A DNA stretch of 64,000 nucleotides from Nocardioides pini (GCF_026712185.1 NZ_JAPPUX010000001.1:434001-498000), one strand, 5' to 3'. Shown: positions 27,864-37,900, numbered from the stretch's first letter. A program made the numbers and translations. The notes: generated from the sequence alone by a model not told the origin.

Positions 27864-28595
27864 GTGAACGACGTCGTACGCCCCGCCCGCCCGCATCACA
27901 AGCTGACCGCGGACGGACGCCGGATGCGCGAGGTGCTCACCTACTCGCGCCGGGGCAGCCGGTTCACGCCGCGCCAGGCGGAGTCGTGGGCCGCCCACCA
28001 CGCCGACTGGGTGATCCCCGAGGAGGCCGTCGACCGGCCCGGGTTCGCCCTCGAGGAGTGGTTCGGCCGGGAGGCGCCGCTGATCCTCGAGATCGGCCCC
28101 GGCATCGGCGAGGCGACGTCGGTGCTCGCGGCTGCGCGCCCCGACCACAACGTGCTGGCCCTCGAGGTGTGGCTGCCCGGCATCGCCGACTCGCTGTGGC
28201 GCGTCGCCGAGGCGGGGGCCGACAACGTCCGGTTCTGCTCCGTCGACGCCGTGTGGACCCTGGAGAACCTCCTCGGCCCGGCCAGCCTGGCCGAGCTGTG
28301 GACCTTCTTCCCCGACCCGTGGCGCAAGACCAAGCACCGCAAGCGCCGCCTGGTGAACCCGGCCAACGCCGCGCTCGCCTCGTCCCGGCTGGTGCCCGGC
28401 GGTGCGTGGCGGCTGGCCACCGACTGGGCGGACTACGCCGACCAGATGCGCGAGGTCCTCGACGCCGAGCCGACCCTCGAGGGCGGCCGGGTGGAGCGGT
28501 GGGCCGAGCGGCCCGTGACCCGCTTCGAGCGGAAGGGCCGCGACGTCGGCCGCGACATCGTCGACTTCTGCTACCGCCGGTCCGACCGGGGCTGA
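27864..28595 (+). CDS. trmB: tRNA (guanine-N7-)-methyltransferase
   Basis: A 243-residue SAM-dependent enzyme that makes m7G46 in tRNA. The SAM site is ILEIGPGIGEATSVLAAARP, and the TrmB signature FFPDPWRKTKHRKRRLV is complete. The N-terminal about 40 residues, with TYSRRGSRFTPRQ, are typical of actinobacterial TrmB. GTG at 27864 was chosen because it gives NDVVRPARPHHKL; the frame upstream is intergenic. Its last 25 bases overlap the 3' end of the convergent small membrane-protein gene. Confidence 0.93.
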   Translation: MNDVVRPARPHHKLTADGRRMREVLTYSRRGSRFTPRQAESWAAHHADWVIPEEAVDRPGFALEEWFGREAPLILEIGPGIGEATSVLAAARPDHNVLALEVWLPGIADSLWRVAEAGADNVRFCSVDAVWTLENLLGPASLAELWTFFPDPWRKTKHRKRRLVNPANAALASSRLVPGGAWRLATDWADYADQMREVLDAEPTLEGGRVERWAERPVTRFERKGRDVGRDIVDFCYRRSDRG

Positions 28596-28978
28596 TCGAT
28601 CACCAGGCCCGCCTCGCGCAGCAGGTGCTCGAGCCGCAGCCGCTCGGCCTCGCGGTCGGTGCCCTCGCGCAGGTCGGTGACCAGGTCCGTCACGCCGAGC
28701 GCCCGGGCCGCCTGCCCCAGCAGGTCGTCGTACGCCGCCATCGTGCCGCGCCGGCGCGCCATCGGGGTGCCCGGCACGGGGGCCAGCACCTCCCGCCGCA
28801 CCCGGCGCAGGGCCGCCGCGACCTCCTCGATGGCCGGAGCCGACGGAGCGGGCGGGGGAGGGGAGAGGTGGGCACGCACCCGGCGCACCGCCCGGCCGAT
28901 CTCGGCCTGGCAGAGGGCGAGCCCCACCGCCGCGCCCAGCATGAGGGTGCAGAGGACGAGCACGACCAGACCGGCCAT
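28571..28978 (-). CDS. Small membrane-anchored protein of unknown function (paralogue of 13189-13608)
   Basis: A 135-residue protein, not recognised. An N-terminal membrane helix (LVVLVLCTLMLGAAVGLAL) is followed by a Pro/Ala stretch and a helical domain with LRRVRREVL, the AAYDDLLGQAARAL block and DREAERLRLEHLLREAGL. The last two blocks match the 13189-13608 protein in order and spacing, so the two are paralogues at opposite ends of the region between tuf and rpsJ. Their shared AYD and DRE motifs are the part to build an alignment on. It converges with trmB and overlaps its end by 25 bases. Confidence 0.7.
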   Translation of the reverse strand: MAGLVVLVLCTLMLGAAVGLALCQAEIGRAVRRVRAHLSPPPPAPSAPAIEEVAAALRRVRREVLAPVPGTPMARRRGTMAAYDDLLGQAARALGVTDLVTDLREGTDREAERLRLEHLLREAGLVIDQPRSDRR

Positions 28979-29114
28979 CCTCCGACGGTAGGTCGGCCCC
29001 GGGGGTGAGGCAAGGGGCCGTGGCGCGGCAGCTCGAGCTCCTCGCCGACGTGGGGAGCCCCTGCTCCGGAGCCTGGGCCTCGACCGGTCTCGCGATGCTT
29101 CCTATCCTCGTGCC

Positions 29115-29912
29115 GTGCGGATGACGGGGGAGCGCTGCGGGGTGGTGGTGGCCGCGCTGGCCCTGCTCGTCGCGGGGTGCTCCGGCACGGACACGACGAC
29201 CACGGGCGAGTCGCCGGCCCCCGACCCGACCGCCGCCCTGCGAGAGCGCTGCTCCGCCGCCGTCCCGGCCGACGCGGACCTCGAGGCCCTGACGATGCGG
29301 GGTGCGAGTGGTGGCGAGCTGGAGGTGGCCCGCGTCGGTCCGGCGCGGAACGCGACCGTGGCGGTGCTGCTGCCCCAGACCAGCGGCCTGTGCGGGTGGG
29401 GGCGGTGGGCCGCGGTCGCGGCCGAGGACGCCGGCGTGACGTCGCTGCTGGTCAACCCGTGCGGCTACGGCGAGTCGGTCTGCACCGCCGAGCAGGACGC
29501 CGACCCCCTCACCGAGGTCGCCGCGGCGACGCGGGTGGCGCGCCGGGACGTCGGCGCCCAGCGCGTCGTCCTGCTGGGGACGTCGATGGGCGGGTCGCTC
29601 ACGGTCATGGCCGTGGCGGCCGGCGCCGACGTCGACGCGTGGGCCGACATCAGCGGACCCTCGTCCTGGGAGGGGGTCGAGCTCGAGCCGCTGGCCGGCG
29701 ACCTCCCCGCCACCGGCCTCGTCGCCATGGCCGCCAGCGACGGCCCGGCGGAGGTCGCGGACGCCCGCGCGCTGGCCCGGGCCGGCGGGGTGCCGTTCGT
29801 CCCACGCAGGTACGGTCACGGGTGGGAGCTCCTGGTGGACCCGGTCAGCGGGTCCCTGACCCGCCTCGGACGCCGCCTGGTGTACCTCGCCGCCGACCCC
29901 CGGCAGGGGTGA
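29115..29912 (+). CDS. Alpha/beta-hydrolase-fold lipoprotein
   Basis: A 265-residue protein. The N-terminus has a short signal peptide ending in the lipobox LVAGC (Cys about residue 22), followed by a Thr/Pro linker, so it is a membrane-attached extracellular lipoprotein. The nucleophile elbow GTSMGGS (residues about 155-161) and a late YGHGWELL that could supply the catalytic His fit an alpha/beta hydrolase. The acid residue is not certain. GTG at 29115 opens the signal peptide. The substrate is unknown. The structured leader of the S10 operon follows. Confidence 0.8.
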   Translation: MRMTGERCGVVVAALALLVAGCSGTDTTTTGESPAPDPTAALRERCSAAVPADADLEALTMRGASGGELEVARVGPARNATVAVLLPQTSGLCGWGRWAAVAAEDAGVTSLLVNPCGYGESVCTAEQDADPLTEVAAATRVARRDVGAQRVVLLGTSMGGSLTVMAVAAGADVDAWADISGPSSWEGVELEPLAGDLPATGLVAMAASDGPAEVADARALARAGGVPFVPRRYGHGWELLVDPVSGSLTRLGRRLVYLAADPRQG

Positions 29913-30302
29913 GGAGCACCGCACCGGCGGGCCTGCCAGCCCGATTTGGCGTGGGCACGTGGAGTCTGTCAAGATGATCCGGTTGCTCCGGCGGGTCGCC
30001 GGGGTGCGGCACACACCTTGACTTCTGAATCGCGTCTCCTTGATCGAGCCAGTCGTCTGCGTGCGCCGCACCGGATCACGTGGTGATCGGAGACCCGACC
30101 AGATCCGACAACCGTCGGGTGCCACCCAGAGCAGTACCGATCCTCCCGGGGTCGTGTCACGAGGCCCATGTTTTTCAGTGGCCAGCGCGACACGCCCGAC
30201 CGCGGGGGTCGGAGGGTGGAGGAGAGACAGGCGGCGCTCGCCCACCGGGGGCTGAGAGCCGAAACCAGACCAGGCGTACGAGATCGAAGAGGACAGGGAC
30301 CT
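29913..30302 (+). promoter_or_regulatory. Leader and promoter region of the S10 operon
   Basis: A 390-base gene-free stretch before rpsJ. TTGACT at 30018-30023 is a good -35 box, but the expected -10 position is poor, so the promoter is not settled. Two hairpins follow: GATCAC/GTGATC (30074-30079, 30083-30088) and ACCCGAC/GTCGGGT (30093-30099, 30114-30120). Such a structured leader could carry autoregulation by a ribosomal protein such as L4; this is inference. Confidence 0.4.
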
Positions 30303-30611
30303 ATGGCGGGACAGAAGATCCGCATCAGGCTCAAGGCCTATGACCACGAGGTGATCGACACCTCGGCGCGGAAGATCGTGGACACCGTCACCCGTACGGG
30401 TGCGAAGGTCGCCGGCCCTGTGCCGCTGCCGACCGAGAAGAACGTGTACTGCGTCATCCGTTCGCCCCACAAGTACAAGGACTCCCGCGAGCACTTCGAG
30501 ATGCGCACCCACAAGCGCCTGATCGACATCATCGACCCGACGCCGAAGACCGTCGACTCGCTGATGCGTCTCGACCTGCCTGCCGGTGTCGACATCGAGA
30601 TCAAGCTCTGA
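30303..30611 (+). CDS. rpsJ: 30S ribosomal protein S10
   Basis: A 102-residue uS10, part of the small-subunit head and also the NusE partner in transcription antitermination. [33 protein letters not shown] and [13 protein letters not shown] are the family blocks, all present. It opens the S10-spc run, followed by rplC after eight bases. The region upstream is the long structured leader. Confidence 0.97.
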   Translation: MAGQKIRIRLKAYDHEVIDTSARKIVDTVTRTGAKVAGPVPLPTEKNVYCVIRSPHKYKDSREHFEMRTHKRLIDIIDPTPKTVDSLMRLDLPAGVDIEIKL

Positions 30612-30619
30612 GGCCTGAC

Positions 30620-31285
30620 ATGACCAACACTTTCGAGCGCAACGCGAAGGGGCTGCTGGGCACCAAGCTCGGCATGACCCAGCTCTGGGACGAGAACAAC
30701 AAGGTCGTCCCCGTCACCGTGATCGCGGCCGCGACCAACGTCGTGACCCAGGTCCGCCGGCCCGAGGTGGACGGCTACAACGCCATCCAGGTCGGCTTCG
30801 GCGAGATCGAGGCCCGCAAGGTCAACTCGCCCGAGGCCGGTCACTTCTCCAAGGCCGGTGTCACGCCGCGTCGTCACGTCGCGGAGATCCGCACCGCCGA
30901 CGCCGCCAGCTACACCGTCGGCCAGGAGCTGACCGTCGAGACCTTCGCCGCCGGCGAGGAGATCGACGTCACCGGCACCAGCAAGGGCAAGGGCTTCGCC
31001 GGCACGATGAAGCGTCACGGCTTCTCCGGTGTGTCCGCCTCCCACGGTGCCCACCGCAACCACCGCAAGCCCGGCTCCATCGGCGCCTGCGCCACCCCGG
31101 GCCGCGTGTTCAAGGGCACCCGCATGTCGGGCCGCATGGGCAACGACACGGTGACCACCCAGAACCTGACGGTGCACGCCGTCGACGCCGACAAGGGCCT
31201 GATCCTGATCAAGGGCGCCGTTCCCGGCCCCAAGAACGGTCTCGTGGTCCTTCGCTCGGCCGCCAAGAAGACGCAGGAGGCCTGA
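30620..31285 (+). CDS. rplC: 50S ribosomal protein L3
   Basis: A 221-residue uL3, needed early in 50S assembly and near the peptidyl-transferase centre. [16 protein letters not shown] opens the family region; [20 protein letters not shown] and [15 protein letters not shown], the loop approaching the active site, are intact. It is two bases before rplD and eight after rpsJ. Confidence 0.97.
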   Translation: MTNTFERNAKGLLGTKLGMTQLWDENNKVVPVTVIAAATNVVTQVRRPEVDGYNAIQVGFGEIEARKVNSPEAGHFSKAGVTPRRHVAEIRTADAASYTVGQELTVETFAAGEEIDVTGTSKGKGFAGTMKRHGFSGVSASHGAHRNHRKPGSIGACATPGRVFKGTRMSGRMGNDTVTTQNLTVHAVDADKGLILIKGAVPGPKNGLVVLRSAAKKTQEA

Positions 31286-31287
31286 GC

Positions 31288-32154
31288 ATGGCTGTCAAGA
31301 CCGTCAAGGTCGACCTCCCCGCCGAGATCTTCGACGTCGAGGTCAACATCCCCCTGATCCACCAGGTCGTCGTGGCCCAGCAGGCCGCTGCGCGCCAGGG
31401 CACGCACGCCACCAAGACCCGCGGCGAGGTCCGCGGCGGTGGCCGCAAGCCCTACAAGCAGAAGGGCACCGGCCGCGCCCGCCAGGGCTCGACCCGCGCC
31501 CCGCAGTTCGCCGGCGGTGGCACCGTCCACGGCCCGCAGCCGCGCAGCTACGACCAGCGCACCCCCAAGAAGATGAAGGCCGCCGCCCTCCGCGGTGCCC
31601 TCTCCGACCGGGCCCGCAACGACCGCGTCCACGTGGTCGACGCCCTGGTGTCGGGTGACAAGCCCTCCACCAAGGCCGCGCTCGCCGCGCTGACCTCGCT
31701 GACCGACCGCGTGGGCTACCTCGTGGTGCTGGAGCGCTCCGACGCGCTGACCTGGCTCTCGCTGCGCAACGCGCCGGAGGTCCACATCGTCGCCGTCGAC
31801 CAGCTCAACACCTACGACGTGCTCAACGCCGACGACGTGGTCTTCACCAAGGGTGCCTACGACGTCTTCGTGGGTGGCGCCTCCGCGGCCCCCGCCGCGA
31901 AGACCGAGTCGGCTGCTGCGCCCGCCACCGAGCAGGCCACCGACGAGCCGGCCCTGCCGGCCGGTGCGAAGGCCCCGCTCAAGAGCGGCAAGAACCCCAA
32001 GGGCTACGAGGTCCAGGGCCTGCAGTCCGGCACCTACCTCGTCGAGGGCGACGCCGCCTACGACGTCGCGGGTGGCGACTTCTGGTTCAAGTCCGCCGAG
32101 GACGCCGAAGCCGCCGGCCTGACCCGCGCCGACGAGAAGGAGAGCGACAAGTGA
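31288..32154 (+). CDS. rplD: 50S ribosomal protein L4 with an extra C-terminal module
   Basis: A 288-residue uL4, while bacterial L4 is usually about 205-220. Residues 1-195 are standard, including [20 protein letters not shown] and [19 protein letters not shown], the loop that reaches the exit tunnel. An Ala/Thr/Glu linker (about 198-231) then leads to a compact module (about 232-282) with [15 protein letters not shown] and [16 protein letters not shown]. That module resembles small aromatic modules fused to other actinobacterial proteins. The start of rplW overlaps its stop as GTGA. Confidence 0.95.
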   Translation: MAVKTVKVDLPAEIFDVEVNIPLIHQVVVAQQAAARQGTHATKTRGEVRGGGRKPYKQKGTGRARQGSTRAPQFAGGGTVHGPQPRSYDQRTPKKMKAAALRGALSDRARNDRVHVVDALVSGDKPSTKAALAALTSLTDRVGYLVVLERSDALTWLSLRNAPEVHIVAVDQLNTYDVLNADDVVFTKGAYDVFVGGASAAPAAKTESAAAPATEQATDEPALPAGAKAPLKSGKNPKGYEVQGLQSGTYLVEGDAAYDVAGGDFWFKSAEDAEAAGLTRADEKESDK

Positions 32155-32456
32155 GCACCCTGCACAAGGACCACCGCGACGTCCTGATCGCCCCGGTCGT
32201 GTCGGAGAAGAGCTACGGCCTGCTCGACGCCAACAAGTACACCTTCATCGTCCACCCGGACGCCAACAAGACCGAGATCAAGATCGCGGTCGAGAAGGTC
32301 TTCGACGTCAAGGTCACCTCGGTCAACACGATCAACCGACAGGGCAAGACCCGTCGCACCCGCTACGGCATGGGCAAGCGTCCCAACACCAAGCGCGCGA
32401 TCGTCAGCCTCGCCGAGGGTCACCGCATCGACATCTTCGGAGGTCCGGTCTCCTGA
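32151..32456 (+). CDS. rplW: 50S ribosomal protein L23
   Basis: A 101-residue uL23 at the tunnel exit, where it docks trigger factor and [24 protein letters not shown] and the family loop [19 protein letters not shown] are present. The GTG at 32151 overlaps the rplD stop by four bases. It is 24 bases from rplB. Confidence 0.96.
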   Translation: MSTLHKDHRDVLIAPVVSEKSYGLLDANKYTFIVHPDANKTEIKIAVEKVFDVKVTSVNTINRQGKTRRTRYGMGKRPNTKRAIVSLAEGHRIDIFGGPVS

Positions 32457-32480
32457 CCGGGCTCCTGACTAGGAACTGAT

Positions 32481-33317
<837 letters not shown>

Positions 33318-33322
33318 CCGAC

Positions 33323-33604
33323 ATGCCTCGCAGCCTCAAGAAGGGCCCCTTCGTCGACGACCACCTTCAGAAGAAGGTGGACGCCGAGAACGAGAAGGGC
33401 AGCCACAACGTCATCAAGACCTGGTCGCGCCGGTCGATGATCGTGCCCGACATGATCGGCCACACCATCGCCGTGCACGACGGTCGCAAGCACGTCCCGG
33501 TCTTCGTGACCGACTCCATGGTCGGCCACAAGCTCGGGGAGTTCGCCCCCACCCGCACCTACCGCGGGCACGTCAAGGAAGACCGGAAGGGACGCCGTCG
33601 ATGA
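33323..33604 (+). CDS. rpsS: 30S ribosomal protein S19
   Basis: A 93-residue uS19 of the small-subunit head, contacting S13. [20 protein letters not shown] opens it, and [20 protein letters not shown] and [20 protein letters not shown] are standard. Its stop overlaps the rplV start by four bases (ATGA). Confidence 0.97.
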   Translation: MPRSLKKGPFVDDHLQKKVDAENEKGSHNVIKTWSRRSMIVPDMIGHTIAVHDGRKHVPVFVTDSMVGHKLGEFAPTRTYRGHVKEDRKGRRR

Positions 33605-34044
33605 GCACCACCGAGCGCAGCCGCACCAGTGCGCGCCGCGAGTCGCTGCTCGGCGACCAGCCGGGCGCGTTCGCCAGCGCACGCTACGTGCGGATCACCC
33701 CGATGAAGGCCCGCCGTGTCGTCGACATGGTGCGCGGCCTCCAGGTCGACGAGGCCCTGACCCTGCTGCAGTTCGCGCCGCAGGCCGCCTCCGAGACCGT
33801 CTACAAGGTGCTGGAGAGCGCGATCGCCAACGCGGAGACCACCGAGGGCCTCAACCGGGCCGACCTCGTGCTCTCCGTCGCCATGGTGGACGAGGGCCCG
33901 ACGATGAAGCGTTGGCGTCCGCGTGCCCAGGGCCGTGCGACCCGCATCAACAAGCGCACCAGCCACATCACCCTCGCGGTGCAGCCGGCCGACGCGCTGG
34001 CCACGAAGACCGGCCGCGCCAACAAGAACGGAAGGGGTGCCTGA
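33601..34044 (+). CDS. rplV: 50S ribosomal protein L22
   Basis: A 147-residue uL22 lining the exit tunnel. The core begins at [20 protein letters not shown] (about residue 24), so the protein has an N-terminal extension of some 25 residues compared with usual L22. [20 protein letters not shown] is the conserved hairpin loop region where macrolide-resistance changes occur in other bacteria; it looks ordinary here. It is coupled to rpsS (ATGA) and rpsC (TGATG). Confidence 0.96.
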   Translation: MSTTERSRTSARRESLLGDQPGAFASARYVRITPMKARRVVDMVRGLQVDEALTLLQFAPQAASETVYKVLESAIANAETTEGLNRADLVLSVAMVDEGPTMKRWRPRAQGRATRINKRTSHITLAVQPADALATKTGRANKNGRGA

Positions 34045-34862
34045 TGGGCCAGAAGATCAACCCGAACGGCTTCCGCCTGGGCATCTCCACCGACCACAAG
34101 AGCCGTTGGTACGCCGACAAGCTCTACAAGTCGTACGTCGGTGAGGACGTCGCCATCCGCAAGCTGCTCTCCAAGGGCATGGAGCGGGCCGGCATCTCCA
34201 AGGTCGAGATCGAGCGCACCCGTGACCGCGTGCGGGTGGACATCCACACCGCCCGTCCGGGCATCGTCATCGGCCGCCGCGGCGCCGAGGCGGACCGCAT
34301 CCGCGGTGAGCTCGAGAAGCTCACCGGCAAGCAGGTCCAGCTCAACATCCTCGAGGTCAAGAACCCCGAGATCGACGCGCAGCTGGTCGCCCAGGGCGTC
34401 GCCGAGCAGCTCTCGGGCCGTGTGCAGTTCCGCCGCGCCATGCGCAAGGCGATGCAGACCTCGATGCGCTCCGGAGCCAAGGGCATCCGGATCCAGTGCT
34501 CGGGTCGTCTCAACGGCGCCGAGATGTCGCGCACGGAGTTCTACCGCGAGGGCCGCGTGCCCCTGCACACCCTCCGCGCCGACATCGACTACGGCTTCTA
34601 CGAGGCCCGCACGACCTTCGGTCGGATCGGCGTGAAGGTCTGGATCTACAAGGGCGAGGTCGCCGGCACCCGTGCCGAGCGCCAGGCCCAGCAGGCCGCC
34701 CGCGCCGGTGCCCCCGGCCGCGGCGGTCGTCCCAACACCCGTGGCGGTGACCGTCCGAGCCGTGGCTCGCGCGGCGACCGCGCTCCTCGCGCCGAGGCCA
34801 CCGCCGAGACTGCTGCGGCCCCGGCTGCCGAGGCTGCACCGAGCACCGGACAGGAGGCCTGA
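34044..34862 (+). CDS. rpsC: 30S ribosomal protein S3 with acidic/Ala-rich tail
   Basis: A 272-residue uS3, longer than the about 233 typical of E. coli. The KH domain (about residues 40-110, including [20 protein letters not shown]) and the C-terminal S3 domain ([20 protein letters not shown], then VWIYKGEV) are complete. Residues about 210-272 form a low-complexity tail rich in Arg/Gly, then Ala/Glu. It starts one base into the rplV stop (TGATG). Confidence 0.96.
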   Translation: MGQKINPNGFRLGISTDHKSRWYADKLYKSYVGEDVAIRKLLSKGMERAGISKVEIERTRDRVRVDIHTARPGIVIGRRGAEADRIRGELEKLTGKQVQLNILEVKNPEIDAQLVAQGVAEQLSGRVQFRRAMRKAMQTSMRSGAKGIRIQCSGRLNGAEMSRTEFYREGRVPLHTLRADIDYGFYEARTTFGRIGVKVWIYKGEVAGTRAERQAQQAARAGAPGRGGRPNTRGGDRPSRGSRGDRAPRAEATAETAAAPAAEAAPSTGQEA

Positions 34863-34866
34863 CCTC

Positions 34867-35286
34867 ATGTTGATGCCCCGTCGCGTCAAGCACCGCAAGC
34901 AGCACCACCCCAAGCGTCGTGGCGTCGCCAAGGGCGGCACCTCGCTGGCCTTCGGTGACTTCGGCATCCAGGCGGTCGAGGGTCACTACGTGACCAACCG
35001 ACAGATCGAGTCGGCCCGTATCGCCATGACCCGCCACATCAAGCGTGGCGGCAAGGTCTGGATCAACATCTACCCGGACCGTCCCCTGACCAAGAAGCCG
35101 GCCGAGACCCGCATGGGTTCCGGCAAGGGCTCCCCCGAGTGGTGGGTTGCCAACGTCAAGCCCGGCCGCGTCATGTTCGAACTCTCCGGTGTCGACGAGG
35201 TGACTGCTCGTGAGGCCATGCGCCGCGCGATGCACAAGCTCCCGATGAAGTGCCGGTTCATCTCCCGTGAGGCCGGTGAATTCTGA
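34867..35286 (+). CDS. rplP: 50S ribosomal protein L16
   Basis: A 139-residue uL16, close to the A-site tRNA and needed for late 50S maturation. [19 protein letters not shown] at the start and [20 protein letters not shown], then [13 protein letters not shown], are standard. ATG 34867 was chosen because it gives the family start. It overlaps rpmC by one base. Confidence 0.97.
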   Translation: MLMPRRVKHRKQHHPKRRGVAKGGTSLAFGDFGIQAVEGHYVTNRQIESARIAMTRHIKRGGKVWINIYPDRPLTKKPAETRMGSGKGSPEWWVANVKPGRVMFELSGVDEVTAREAMRRAMHKLPMKCRFISREAGEF

Positions 35287-35528
35287 TGGCTACCAAGCTG
35301 AACGCCCACGAGCTCGACGAGCTCGACGCACCCGCCCTCGAGGCCAAGCTGCGCGAGGCCAAGGAGGAGCTGTTCAACCTCCGGTTCCAGGCCGCCACCG
35401 GCCAGCTGGAGAGCAACGGCCGCCTGCGTGTGGTCAAGAAGGACATCGCCCGCATCTACACCGTGGTCCGCGAGCGCGAGCTCGGCATCCGCACCACCCC
35501 GGGCACCAACGAAGAGGCGAAGGCATGA
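35286..35528 (+). CDS. rpmC: 50S ribosomal protein L29
   Basis: An 80-residue uL29, a helical hairpin near the tunnel exit beside L23. [20 protein letters not shown] and the following [18 protein letters not shown] are typical. A tail of about ten residues ([16 protein letters not shown]) exceeds the minimal family length. The rpsQ start overlaps its stop by four bases. Confidence 0.95.
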   Translation: MATKLNAHELDELDAPALEAKLREAKEELFNLRFQAATGQLESNGRLRVVKKDIARIYTVVRERELGIRTTPGTNEEAKA

Positions 35529-35794
35529 GCGAGAACGCAGTTGAGCGCAACCAGCGCAAGGTCCGCGAGGGCCTGGTCGTGAGCGACAAGATGGACAAGA
35601 CCATCGTCGTCGCCGTCGAGGACCGCGTGAAGCACGCCCTGTACGGCAAGGTCATGCGCAAGACGTCGCGCCTGAAGGCGCACGACGAGACCAACCAGTG
35701 CGGCATCGGCGACCGGGTCCTCATCATGGAGACCCGCCCGCTGTCGGCCACCAAGCGCTGGCGCCTCGTCGAGGTGCTGGAGAAGGCCAAGTGA
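35525..35794 (+). CDS. rpsQ: 30S ribosomal protein S17
   Basis: An 89-residue uS17 that stabilises the 5' domain of 16S r[23 protein letters not shown], then the block [20 protein letters not shown] and [17 protein letters not shown] are all present. A 102-base gap with a short hairpin separates it from rplN. Confidence 0.96.
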   Translation: MSENAVERNQRKVREGLVVSDKMDKTIVVAVEDRVKHALYGKVMRKTSRLKAHDETNQCGIGDRVLIMETRPLSATKRWRLVEVLEKAK

Positions 35795-35797
35795 CCT

Positions 35798-35812
35798 GAG
35801 GCCCTCGGCCTC
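35798..35812 (+). terminator. Short hairpin between rpsQ and rplN
   Basis: GAGGCC (35798-35803) pairs with GGCCTC (35807-35812) around a three-base loop. This is weaker than the other hairpins and may only attenuate or pause transcription at the S10/spc operon junction. Confidence 0.35.
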
Positions 35813-35896
35813 GAGCACAAGTTTCCACATATCAGTTCGGCCAGGCTCGTCCCCCGCTGAGAGGGCGAGAACCAGCTCGACAACCAGGAGAAATCA

Positions 35897-36265
35897 ATGA
35901 TCCAGCAGGAGTCGCGACTCAAGGTCGCCGACAACACCGGTGCGAAGGAGATCCTCTGCATCCGTGTTCTCGGTGGCTCTGGGCGTCGCTACGCCGGCAT
36001 CGGTGACGTCATCGTCGCCACCGTCAAGGACGCGATCCCCGGTGGCAACGTCAAGAAGGGCGACGTCGTCAAGGCCGTGGTCGTGCGCACCGTCAAGGAG
36101 CGTCGCCGCGCCGACGGTTCCTACATCCGCTTCGACGAGAACGCCGCCGTCATCCTCAAGAACGACGGCGAGCCCCGTGGCACGCGCATCTTCGGCCCCG
36201 TCGGCCGCGAGCTGCGCGAGAAGCGCTTCATGAAGATCATCTCGCTCGCCCCGGAGGTGCTGTGA
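35897..36265 (+). CDS. rplN: 50S ribosomal protein L14
   Basis: A 122-residue uL14 at the subunit interface, the first gene of the spc part. [40 protein letters not shown] and [20 protein letters not shown] are standard. An AGGAG site lies just upstream. It is separated from rpsQ by a 102-base gap, so it may have its own promoter. Confidence 0.97.
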   Translation: MIQQESRLKVADNTGAKEILCIRVLGGSGRRYAGIGDVIVATVKDAIPGGNVKKGDVVKAVVVRTVKERRRADGSYIRFDENAAVILKNDGEPRGTRIFGPVGRELREKRFMKIISLAPEVL

Positions 36266-36268
36266 GAG

Positions 36269-36622
36269 ATGGGTAAGGACATGAACATCAAGAAGGGTGA
36301 CACCGTCAAGGTGATCGCCGGCAAGGACAAGGGTGCCCAGGGCAAGGTCATCTCGGTCCTCCGCGAGGAGGACCGCGTGATCGTCGAGGGTGTCAACCTC
36401 GTCAAGCGCCACACCAAGTCCGTGCAGCAGACCAACACCACCGGCGGCATCATCACCCGCGAGGCGCCCATCCACGTCTCCAACGTGATGCTCGTCGAGG
36501 GTGACGGCGTCACGCGTGTCGGCTTCCGCCGCGACGAGGTCACCAAGCGCCGTCCCGACGGCTCGACCTACGCCGCCAGCCGGTCGGTCCGCGTGTCCCG
36601 CAAGTCCGGCAAGGAGATCTGA
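36269..36622 (+). CDS. rplX: 50S ribosomal protein L24
   Basis: A 117-residue uL24, an assembly initiator of the large subunit. The KOW motif region [20 protein letters not shown] and the later [20 protein letters not shown] are family-typical. It is three bases after rplN and one base before rplE. Confidence 0.96.
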   Translation: MGKDMNIKKGDTVKVIAGKDKGAQGKVISVLREEDRVIVEGVNLVKRHTKSVQQTNTTGGIITREAPIHVSNVMLVEGDGVTRVGFRRDEVTKRRPDGSTYAASRSVRVSRKSGKEI

Positions 36623-36623
36623 G

Positions 36624-37190
36624 ATGGCCGAGACCCAGACCACTGAGATTCCCCGTCTCAAGGCGCGCTACCGCGAGGAGATCGTCCCCGCCCTGCGCTC
36701 CGAGTTCGACATCGCCAACATCATGCAGGTGCCCGGCCTGACCAAGATCGTGGTCAACATGGGCGTCGGCGAGGCTGCGCGCGACTCGAAGCTCATCGAG
36801 GGCGCGATCCGCGACCTCACCGCGATCACCGGCCAGAAGCCGGCCGTGACCAAGGCCCGCAAGTCCATCGCGCAGTTCAAGCTGCGCGAGGGCATGCCGA
36901 TCGGAGCCCACGTCACCCTGCGCGGCGACCGCATGTGGGAGTTCCTGGACCGCCTGCTGTCCCTGGCCCTGCCCCGCATCCGCGACTTCCGCGGCCTGTC
37001 GCCGAAGCAGTTCGACGGTCGTGGCAACTACACCTTCGGTCTCACCGAGCAGGTCATGTTCCACGAGATCAACCAGGACAGGATCGACCGGTCGCGCGGC
37101 ATGGACATCACCGTCGTGACCACCGCCACCAACGACGACGAGGGCCGTGCACTGCTCAAGCAGCTCGGCTTCCCGTTCAAGGAGAACTGA
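36624..37190 (+). CDS. rplE: 50S ribosomal protein L5
   Basis: A 188-residue uL5, which holds 5S rRNA in the central protuberance. [40 protein letters not shown] and [20 protein letters not shown] are the conserved blocks. ATG 36624 was chosen; an in-frame start 123 bases upstream is inside rplX. Confidence 0.97.
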
Positions 37191-37191
37191 C

Positions 37192-37377
37192 ATGGCGAAG
37201 ACTGCTCTCAAGGTCAAGGCCGCTCGCAAGCCGAAGTTCGCTGTCCGCGGCTACACCCGCTGCCAGCGCTGCGGTCGCCCGAAGGCCGTCTACCGCAAGT
37301 TCGGCCTGTGCCGCATCTGCCTGCGCGAGATGGCCCACCGCGGCGAGCTCCCCGGCGTCACCAAGTCCTCCTGGTAA
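37192..37377 (+). CDS. rpsZ: 30S ribosomal protein S14, zinc (C+) type
   Basis: A 61-residue S14 of the zinc-binding type. CQRC and CRIC (about residues 24-27 and 40-43) make a four-cysteine zinc site. The zinc-independent form is not in this window. ATG 37192 follows the rplE stop by one base; the frame upstream belongs to rplE. A hairpin follows before rpsH. Confidence 0.95.
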
Positions 37378-37398
37378 TCACCTCACACACGTTGAAGG

Positions 37399-37421
37399 TC
37401 CTCAGGCCGCGAGCCTGAGGA
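37399..37421 (+). terminator. Hairpin between rpsZ and rpsH
   Basis: A perfect 9-bp stem, TCCTCAGGC (37399-37407) with GCCTGAGGA (37413-37421), around a five-base loop. It lies in the 69-base gap inside the spc operon and may be a processing or attenuation site. Confidence 0.45.
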
Positions 37422-37446
37422 AACCACGACGAGAAAGAACCACATC

Positions 37447-37866
37447 ATGACGATGACTGACCCGATCGCAGACATGCTCACGCGTCTGCGCAACGCCAAC
37501 CAGGCGTACCACGACGTGGTGTCGATGCCCTACAGCAAGATGAAGGCCGGCCTCGCGGAGATCCTCAAGCAGGAGGGCTACATCACCTCCTACGACGTCG
37601 CCGACAACGTCACCGCCGAGGGCGAGCCCTCGGTCGGCAAGACGCTGACCGTGACGCTCAAGTACGGCCGCAACCGGGAGCGCTCGATCGCGGGTGTCCG
37701 CCGCATCAGCAAGCCCGGCCTGCGCGTCTACGCCAAGAGCACCAACCTGCCCAAGGTCCTCGGTGGCCTCGGCGTCGCGATCATCTCGACGTCGCAGGGC
37801 CTGCTGACCGACCGCCAGGCGAACCAGAAGGGCGTGGGCGGAGAAGTCCTCGCCTACGTCTGGTGA
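37447..37866 (+). CDS. rpsH: 30S ribosomal protein S8
   Basis: A 139-residue uS8, a central-domain assembly protein and a translational repressor of the spc operon in other bacteria. [40 protein letters not shown] and [20 protein letters not shown] are standard. It starts 69 bases after rpsZ. Confidence 0.96.
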   Translation: MTMTDPIADMLTRLRNANQAYHDVVSMPYSKMKAGLAEILKQEGYITSYDVADNVTAEGEPSVGKTLTVTLKYGRNRERSIAGVRRISKPGLRVYAKSTNLPKVLGGLGVAIISTSQGLLTDRQANQKGVGGEVLAYVW

Positions 37867-37900
37867 CCCGGACCAACTGAGACCAGGAAGAGAGAGAAGC

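Noticed and set aside
26358..30512. Open frame of 1,384 codons on the minus strand
   Set aside because: It runs antisense through the class III transaminase, trmB and other genes with clear family motifs; its translation is low-complexity Asp/Leu/Val/Arg of the kind made by high-GC antisense frames.
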